Made by a program: the position numbers and the translations under genes. Below the pieces are notes generated by a model. It searched no databases. It saw only the letters and a list, made by a program, of their open reading frames with translations, and had not been told where the DNA came from. 64,000 bases of DNA from Thermothielavioides terrestris NRRL 8126. Its lineage: Eukaryota > Ascomycota > Sordariomycetes > Sordariales > Chaetomiaceae. Positions 57,562 through 64,000 of this stretch are shown in pieces. The stretch lies in contig NC_016460.1 in assembly GCF_000226115.1 (NCBI RefSeq), forward strand, positions 682,001-746,000, written 5' to 3'. The stretch's first letter is position 1. Every line of letters starts with the position of its first letter.

Positions 57562-59011
57562 TGGAATTCACGAAGTCACGTGCACAAAGATACCCCGCAC
57601 CTATTCCAGGTTTGTTTCCCGATCAAGATGTTTCCCAAAGAACAACGACCGTTGATTGGAGGGGCGGTCACTTCAGGGTCAAACCAAAACATCTGCCCGG
57701 AATGATTGAGGAAGTGATCAAGGAGATAAGCTCGTGTATCACAGGCAGCTTTGCCGTTGACCCAGTGATCTTAGAGCACTGGAAGATTTCTTGACAGGAG
57801 AGTTTAGGGAAAAGTAAGGACTTCAAGGTTGCGAGGTTCCCAAGTTATCATGTTTGGACGACCGAAGGCCAGAAAAGATGCCCTCAATGCCGATTTGGTT
57901 TGGATGTACATCCGCCCGTGGTCATACACAGTTTGTCATTGGCGTTGCTGGTTAGAGTTCCACCCTTGCAAGGGGCCGGTTTAGTTGTCAAACAGTCCTT
58001 GTGTTCAGGTCACCAACTCCCTCTCAGCACTGAGCAATCACCACCACCACATGGAGCGAATGACAGGGACGCAGAACCGCTGTGGCGATGATGTTGCCTC
58101 CCTGAACTGCATCAAAAATGTGTACATTATCCTTGTGTTGAACAATGAAGTACGTCTGAGAACAACCTAGTACTTACCGAGGTAGTTTGTTTCTCCAATG
58201 AGCGAGCATTCAAGAACAGAGCGCTGGAAGCCAAGCGCTGTTCCTCAGGTTCCAGGGGAAACCTGTACAAACACGACCTGACTCTCCTGAACCCGTGGAC
58301 TCATGATTCACTTCACTGGGGCTGAGTCTCCAATCACTGCTGCGTAGACAACGATGACCGCTGGCACTGTTGCTCTTGGTTTCTTGGACCCGAGGGAACA
58401 CAGGAGTGGATGTTCTCGTTAGTCACTTGCCTATTGTTCACTCCAACGAGTTGTGACTGTCTAAGAGCACTCAAGCCTTGCTCCTCGATAGCTCGTGAAC
58501 GGCCCATGGCAGATCATGGCAGATATCGCTTCGTGCCAGATGCCTTATACTGTTGCCCAAGCTCCCTGTTTCTTGGGTCATGTTGCAATACTCAGAAGTG
58601 TTGGCTTTCCAGTTGCCCCTGTGGTATTCCGTCTGAACTTTGGCAGAAGTTTGAAGAACAGGAGACCGCGCCTGCAACTTCCTGCTGCCACAGGCGCGCC
58701 AGAACACGTCTGTTGCTCTCTTTCCGGGGCCATTCACTACTTTCTTTCTCTTTCCACACCCGATTTTCTGCTCGCTTCCCACCACCAATTTCTTCCATCC
58801 CCGGCCCTCTAGCGATTTTCGTGCCCTCGCTCAACGTCGAAACAACTTGGTACGCTCACGCAACTTCACGATCGCAAGACGAGGACTGACTTCTCTTCTG
58901 CAGTTTTTCGGACCCTTGCGACGTCTCGCTTTTGTATTCGCGACCGATCCGACCGACTTCCGCCCTCGTTCCGCCGATAAATCGCTTCACTCTTCTGTCC
59001 GAACCAAGAAG
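57562..59011. other. Intergenic region upstream of the F-box gene
   Basis: Un-RIPed DNA. Frames of 88, 105 and 159 codons occur but overlap each other on both strands and show no domain. The last 200 bp before the ATG are pyrimidine-rich (TTCTTTCTCTTTCC near 58.75 kb) and probably hold the promoter and 5' leader. The F-box frame is open upstream to 58847, but only a TTG codon is available there. Confidence 0.45.
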
Positions 59012-60484
59012 ATGAACAACAACGGCGTGAACCCTCTGCTGCCGGCCCCCGTGGCCGACATGTCGCTCGTCCCCATCTGGGTGGAGCAGGCGCCGTGCTG
59101 GCTCCTCCAGGTCTTGCCGATGGAAATCATCGGCAAGATCTGTGAGGAGGTGGCCGGCGCCTACAACGGCCGCCGGACCCTGGCGCTGCTGGGCCGGACC
59201 TGCCGGGCCTTGTACAGCGTGGTGATGCCACTGCTGTACAAAAACCTCAACGACATCACGCCGCACTGGGAATGGCCCATGACCTTCGGCCCTCGGGGCC
59301 ACAGGTGCCAATTGCTCCTGCGCACGCTCTCCGAGAGCCCCGCCCTCGGTCGCCTGGTCCGCTCCATGGACATCAACAACGACGGCACGGGCCGCCTGTG
59401 CGAAGGCCTTGTCATCCCGGGGCAATATAGGCGCCTGTACGAGACCCTCTCCACCGTGCTCCTCGGCGCCAACCACATCACCCAGGACGCCCGCCTCAAC
59501 CCGACCACGGCCCTGCTCTTCGTCCACCTCGCGCCGAACCTCACCCGCCTCACCCTCACCATGAGCCACAACTGGTGCGACACCTCCTACCTCCTCTACA
59601 AGCCGGCCCCGCACCTGGTCCAGGCCCGCGTGACGCACCAGGCCCTCACCCACCTCACGATCCGCTGGTTGGGCGGGCACTTCGAGGCGACGGGCGCGAG
59701 CCTGCACAAGCTGAACGGGCTGCTGCACACGGTGCCGAACCTGACGCACCTGACCATCGAGCGCGCGCGCGCCGGCACCTCGGTGACCTTCCGGCTGCCG
59801 CGGCTGACCGTGCTGCGCCTGCCCGGCGCCCACCTCTGCGTGCGCGGCCTGCGCAACCTCACCCGCTGGAGCCCCAACCTGGTCCACTTCGAGATGAGCC
59901 ACGACCAGGGCGTCCAATGGCCCGTCCGCTGCCAGCCCGTCTCCCCCGCAGAGGTCCTCAACTGTCTGCGCCCTGCGGCCGCCAGCCTGCGCTGGCTCCG
60001 CGTCGAGACCTGGGTCCCCAGACCTGGACAGCAGTTCTCGGTGGGATATCAATTGTTGCAGGGCGGCGTGCTGGGCGCCCAGTTCACCCGGCTTAAGCAG
60101 GTTGCCATCCACTGGGCGTTGATCGGCGGTCGACTGGATGACGAACAGCGGCTGGTGAAGCTGCTGAGGGGATTGCCAGAGCTGGAGGGGATATTCTTGT
60201 TCGGCATCGAGGCCTCGTACGAGTTCGAGAGGCAGATTGCTGCGCTGGCCATCGCGGCGCTGCGCGACGGCGAGTGGCCGCGATTGAGAGACTTGAGGAT
60301 GCAGTCGCGAGCCGATCCGAACCCGCCCCCCCAGCCCTCCTCCCACGACTTGATGCAGCATCATATGCAGCGTGTGCAGCAACAGATGGCAGCGTTAATC
60401 ACGTCTCACGTGATTGTTGCGACGAACTCGTGGGATCAGGCCACTTCACAGTTTGCGGTGCCCAGCCCTGAGGAGGAGACCTGA
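59012..60484 (+). CDS. F-box protein with leucine-rich region
   Basis: 490 residues from the first in-frame ATG (59012), no introns. F-box proteins bind Skp1 in SCF ubiquitin ligases and choose the substrate. Residues about 32-78 form the F-box: LQVLPMEIIGKICEEV, then LLGRTCRALYSVVMPLLYKNL. The rest is a leucine-rich solenoid-like region with repeats such as LTHLTIRWL, LTHLTIERA, LTVLRLPGA and LEGIFLFGI. The C-terminal 40 residues are His/Gln-rich. The substrate is unknown; fungal genomes hold many such genes. The last 33 codons and the stop lie in a 102-bp segment that is duplicated directly downstream. Codon use is strongly GC-rich and the gene looks intact. Confidence 0.85.
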   Translation: MNNNGVNPLLPAPVADMSLVPIWVEQAPCWLLQVLPMEIIGKICEEVAGAYNGRRTLALLGRTCRALYSVVMPLLYKNLNDITPHWEWPMTFGPRGHRCQLLLRTLSESPALGRLVRSMDINNDGTGRLCEGLVIPGQYRRLYETLSTVLLGANHITQDARLNPTTALLFVHLAPNLTRLTLTMSHNWCDTSYLLYKPAPHLVQARVTHQALTHLTIRWLGGHFEATGASLHKLNGLLHTVPNLTHLTIERARAGTSVTFRLPRLTVLRLPGAHLCVRGLRNLTRWSPNLVHFEMSHDQGVQWPVRCQPVSPAEVLNCLRPAAASLRWLRVETWVPRPGQQFSVGYQLLQGGVLGAQFTRLKQVAIHWALIGGRLDDEQRLVKLLRGLPELEGIFLFGIEASYEFERQIAALAIAALRDGEWPRLRDLRMQSRADPNPPPQPSSHDLMQHHMQRVQQQMAALITSHVIVATNSWDQATSQFAVPSPEEET

Positions 60485-60486
60485 AG

Positions 60487-60589
60487 GATGGTAGCGTTAA
60501 TCATGGCTCGCGTGTTTATTGCGACGAACTCAGGGAATGAGGCCGCTCCACAGTTTGCGGTGAGCAGCCCTGTGGACATGGACCTGAAG
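60487..60589 (+). repeat. Tandem duplicate of the F-box gene 3' end
   Basis: A diverged direct copy of 60385-60486, starting GATGGTAGCGTTAAT where the gene has GATGGCAGCGTTAAT. Both contain ATTGCGACGAACTC, CCACAGTTTGCGGTG-type and GACCTGAAG blocks. It has no start of its own and lies behind the stop codon, so it is 3' untranslated DNA. Confidence 0.8.
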
Positions 60590-61711
60590 GATGAGCTTGG
60601 AGTCGGATATGAGGGGATGATCCCGGCTTGATGGTTTCGTTGGCCGGCTCGATGGCACTTGTGCTGATAAACAACGGTGTATATCTTATATTTCGGTTCG
60701 CTTTGATTCAGGGTCTTTTTGTTCTCTCCACCCCTTCTGGTCCTGTTCGTCTTGGCGTGCCCGTTCAGCTCTGTCACGGCCCTAGCCCCTTGGTTGACCA
60801 TCCGACCCGCGACGACAACAATTTCATCCTCACCAGCTGCCTTGGGGTGTTCATTGAGCATGTTCTGGTATCTAAGAAAGCTCCAGGCTAGAGAGGAGTT
60901 ATGTGAGCCTTGAGATTGCAGCCGCAACTTCCCCGATGGCCGAGGTGGACCTGTTCGAGTCAGTCTACTCATGACCTACGGAAACAGGTTTGTACATCAC
61001 GTGTTTTGCCTTGGACGCTCAACGACTAGGTCTTCCTCGGTTTCATCCCAAGCGAATTGGTGACAGAAAGATTTCCTTCTAGTTTGGGATCGAGCTGGAG
61101 CCCCGGACTATACCTGTTCGTGTTTCAGACCTCTGCTCTGCACAAGTCATGTTGGCTATCCTCAATACAATGATGACAACGAGGACCAGCCCGGCATATG
61201 GCGGGTCATAGGGAACTCGGCACCTCCACGGGGTATAGCTGCCGGCAACGGCTTATCCGCCAAGCGGTAATCCGCACAAGGCGTGTTGTGCTCCGCATTC
61301 CCCGACTGATTAGGCAAGTTCATATGTAAGTGGGCCACAACAACACCGTAGCGCACGCCGGCCACCAGCATAGAGTCAAGCAAGATGCGCCCTGTGGCCT
61401 CGCAAAAGTGTGCTTCATACGCTAGAGGCACCTAAGCTAGAGGGCCACCTGGTGTCTCAGTATGGAACGTTAGTTAAGCAGAGACACCGGGCCCAAGCAT
61501 GGGTGGCACGTAACTATGACCAAGGTCTGGGATGGATGGAAACAAACAATGATCATGTTGAGCAACATTTGCCTCGTGGACTCAACTTTGAATTATCGGT
61601 TAACACATCTCAAAGCTGGTGCACTTCTCCATGATATTTTGTGTCTGTGGTATAATCACAAAGCATGACCAGCACTAGCTCTCATTTTTATCCAGATATT
61701 CAGCACCCAGT
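60590..61711. other. Intergenic region downstream of the F-box gene
   Basis: Un-RIPed DNA. Frames of 60-90 codons occur on both strands; the best is a minus-strand frame at 61162-61431 (89 codons), with no recognised domain. I see no tRNA or other RNA gene. The region just before 61712 may be the promoter of the short secreted-protein candidate. Confidence 0.4.
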
Positions 61712-61843
61712 ATGCAACTTGTCACTCTCGCCCCCCTCGCCATTGCCATGGCCATGATTGAGACAGAGCACATGACCATACACTACACCAATGGCAAGCG
61801 CAGCACAGCTCCATCCTCCTACCAGACACGCCTGCTACATTGA
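61712..61843 (+). CDS. Possible small secreted protein, short or truncated
   Basis: An ATG at 61712 opens 43 codons beginning MQLVTLAPLAIAMAM, a good signal-peptide core, followed by HMTIHYTNGKRSTAP and a stop at 61841. Right after, another frame reads ACYIDVSQQ (61828-61854) and then a shifted frame reads DIKTGDTVNFGYLQYAELRH (61862-61921). This looks like one small secreted protein broken by one or two frameshifts, or with an intron I could not place. The un-RIPed context and a long signal-like start favour a recent pseudogene or a missed splice over chance. No family named. Confidence 0.35.
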   Translation: MQLVTLAPLAIAMAMIETEHMTIHYTNGKRSTAPSSYQTRLLH

Positions 61844-61921
61844 TGTGTCACAACAGGAGACATCAAGACGGGCGACACTGTGAACTTCGGCTATCTTCAG
61901 TATGCAGAACTGAGGCATGCT

Positions 61922-62350
61922 CCGCGTGTGTCCACTGTGCAGCTGGTTTTGCGCAATGACAGGGCTGCCCTCATGTAAGTGACCGTGTGCTCTTCATATC
62001 GGGGCTATCCGCGAGTCAGAGGGTATGTCTCTTTATACGCTGATTGTGGTCAGGGCAATGGCAAAAGAGCCCCTGCCAACGCTCTTTCGCGCTAAAATTG
62101 TATCTGATTCTGGAGGGCGAGGAAGATGAAAACTGCCCCCAGGCATTTGTCTAGATGAGGGAGACCGTCCGGGGATGATTCTCTGGTTGAAGCTAATCTA
62201 GAGCTTATAGCCATACTCGTAGTACCCAGACATTACCGGTCTTGAAAAATAGCGAGATCGTATACTATATTGGAAGCTCGGTTTTATTCATCCTCTGGCC
62301 GTGCGAGGCAAACCAGGCTAGCACTAGGAGCGTAGCATTTTCTAGCAGAC
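61922..62350. other. Transition from gene DNA to repeat DNA
   Basis: Un-RIPed to mildly AT-rich DNA after the secreted-protein candidate. No coding frame or RNA gene is visible. Confidence 0.4.
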
Positions 62351-62365
62351 CTCTTACCCGCTTGA

Positions 62366-62700
62366 GGGGGGGGTTGGGGAGCGATTTATACACTATAGTA
62401 TTATAGCTTATTTAATGAGCCGCTTAATCTTTTAAGATCAAACTTTTTCTGTTAGTTTTGCAAATATAGCTTATTTTCACATATAGCTTATACACTTTCT
62501 AGCTACTCGCAAAACATAAGCCGCTTCTTAATTCAAGCTCTTTAGCAGTAATAAGTCATTTACTAGGATAGTCGTTTATTTGTAAATAAGCTATAGTATA
62601 ATAGCTCGTTAATTGTAAGCAGCGTATTATATAAGTAAGTCAATGAAAATAAGTGGTTTATAAACGGCTCCCCTAGATAAACGGCTCTGCACTATAGGCA
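62366..62700. repeat. Candidate MITE with imperfect inverted ends
   Basis: The left end contains GGGGAGCGATTTATACAC and the right end, inverted, GGGGAGCCGTTTATAAACCAC. Between them AGCTTATTT/GCCGCTTA motifs recur on both strands. The size, about 330 bp, would fit a small non-autonomous DNA transposon. No clear target duplication was found, and the G-run at the left end complicates the boundary. Confidence 0.3.
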
Positions 62701-64000
62701 TCTAGTAGGCTCCTACGTACCTACAAAATGTTATATAATTTCTAAGTACGTACTACTCTAGTCAATTTGCTACCTAGCCGCTAGCCTAGGCCTCCTAGTC
62801 TACCCTACTAGCCCGCCCTTATACCCTGCTATACTACTAATATATATCTATATACATCTCCGTTCGTCGATTGAACTCGACGCAATGCCATTGTTATAAT
62901 ATAGGTTAAAGAGGCGCGGCGGTTGTAGATAGTCGGTAGCGTATATCATTATAAGTAGTATATAATCTATCTAGTTAAGTGAACTGAACCTACTAATCGA
63001 TATAGAGAAGCTAGGTATCTGTATTGAGGGCTATAGTAGACTCTATCGTTATATCGTAGATGCCGTCTTAGCAGTCTCGGAAAGGTACAATGTATAAGCG
63101 CTCTACTATAAGCGCTAGGATGCCAATGATATCTTGGTACAAGTTCAATAGCGCGTCGGCAACTATAATAGTAGAGCTATTTGGAAAAGCTATCTTTATA
63201 AATAGAAGCTCCGTCAATAGCTCTGTTGTACTAGCTAAGATAATTAGTATAATGACAACGAAGACCTATAGCGGTATATTAACAAACCCTGCTTATAAGA
63301 TTGTTAACGATAATATATATATATACTCGATATAGCCGTTATAGGTTATAGAGGGCAGTATTATAATATATATAGGTAGAGCGTCGAGCTAGGATCAAGC
63401 TTAGTGAAACTAACTAGGCTCGGCATTATATATAAAAATATAGTCTAATCGCGTAGTGTACTAGGATCTATCGCGATTATAGACGAAGTAGTTACCCCGC
63501 TAGAAGACTTAGCGCTAGGCTCTTAAATTGAAGCTACGCTATAATAGTAGTTAGTAAGAGATCTAAGCGGAGGTAGATAAAGTACCTTAATACAAAATAC
63601 TGACCTCTTGTTAAAGGCAACCTTCTTTTACTACTTAATCGGCTAGTTGCCTATCACAACGACATTTATACTATAATTAGCGTAGTAGGCATCTCTTAGA
63701 ATTAATTGGAAGGTGAAACTCATCTTAGCCTTATAGATAGACAAGTCGAACTTTTAGATAATATTCCTCTTAATATAGCTGATAATAGCGGTAGCTATAT
63801 AGTTGGGGTCTAACTATACGTTTATAACAGCGCTCAATGTCTCTACTACCTCGACGTCTTAGCTATCACAGTCGATTAGAATCTCGTTGCTATCGCCTAA
63901 CGATATAGCTTATCTATAAGACTCCTTAGATATAATCGTACTAAAAAGCGTTAGTGTAACCTACGATAGTTGTTTAATACTCTCTATTATACTAGGCTTG
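62701..64000. other. RIPed repeat DNA leaving the window
   Basis: AT-rich, TpA-dominated DNA like the island at 3.3-47.8 kb. An 81-codon frame (63090-63335) is the only stretch without stops. I could not follow any transposon motif, and no LTR or terminal repeat partner lies inside the window. It is probably the edge of another mutated element. Confidence 0.4.

Noticed and set aside
58847..59011. F-box protein start at 58847
   Set aside because: The codon is TTG. The first in-frame ATG is at 59012 and leaves a complete F-box.
58856..60382. 508-codon minus-strand frame opposite the F-box gene
   Set aside because: It is a long shadow caused by high third-position GC; the composition (Arg, Gly, His, Val) is unlike protein and it shows no domain.

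Overview
The window is nuclear DNA of a filamentous ascomycete (Pezizomycotina-type). The evidence is short GT-AG introns of 47-75 nt, a CAA-rich 5' leader, fungal protein families, and long AT-rich tracts in which CpA/TpG have been converted to TpA. That last signature is repeat-induced point mutation (RIP). No rRNA, tRNA or CRISPR was seen, and the species cannot be named from this sequence.

Layout. (1) 187-2022, minus: an intact six-exon MFS permease gene, followed by about 1.3 kb of ordinary intergenic DNA. (2) 3326-47813: one 44.5-kb nested retrotransposon island. The outermost unit is a RIPed Copia element (218-bp LTRs, TSD GCTGT). Its left LTR holds a 390-bp Mutator-type MITE. Its body is split by a RIPed Gypsy (4591-11874) and by a second RIPed Gypsy (13188-43747). 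The second Gypsy is itself interrupted by an intact Copia element (13769-21327, identical LTRs, open 1789-codon gag-pol), a solo Gypsy LTR (22122-22714) and a minus-strand chromodomain Gypsy (32961-42394). (3) 48755-51094: an intact PIF1-like helicase with a zinc-ribbon insertion. (4) 51530-57553: a 6-kb RIPed Mutator-like transposon (MULE) whose terminal inverted repeats match the MITE in region 2. (5) 59012-60484: an intact F-box/leucine-rich gene whose 3' end is tandemly duplicated. (6) Intergenic DNA with a possible short secreted-protein ORF near 61.7 kb. (7) From about 62.35 kb, AT-rich degenerate repeat DNA that leaves the window.

Three observations stand out. First, the intact Copia carries, antisense between pol and its 3' LTR, a four-exon gene for a 249-residue protein with a six-cysteine cluster and a Lys/acid-rich tail; all introns are GT-AG and phases join exactly. 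Degenerate antisense reading frames sit in the same place in two other LTR elements, and possibly a third, which suggests a recurring architecture. Second, in all four RIPed LTR pairs the inner LTR halves are mutated while the outer halves, next to unique DNA, are largely spared. Third, the MITE has its own empty site inside the window (the sister LTR at 47.7 kb), which fixes its ends and target duplication.

The three host genes (permease, helicase, F-box protein) have no visible functional link. They are un-RIPed, GC-richer islands between transposon blocks. All coordinates of RIPed coding regions are approximate because the frames are broken by many TAG/TAA codons at former Gln positions.
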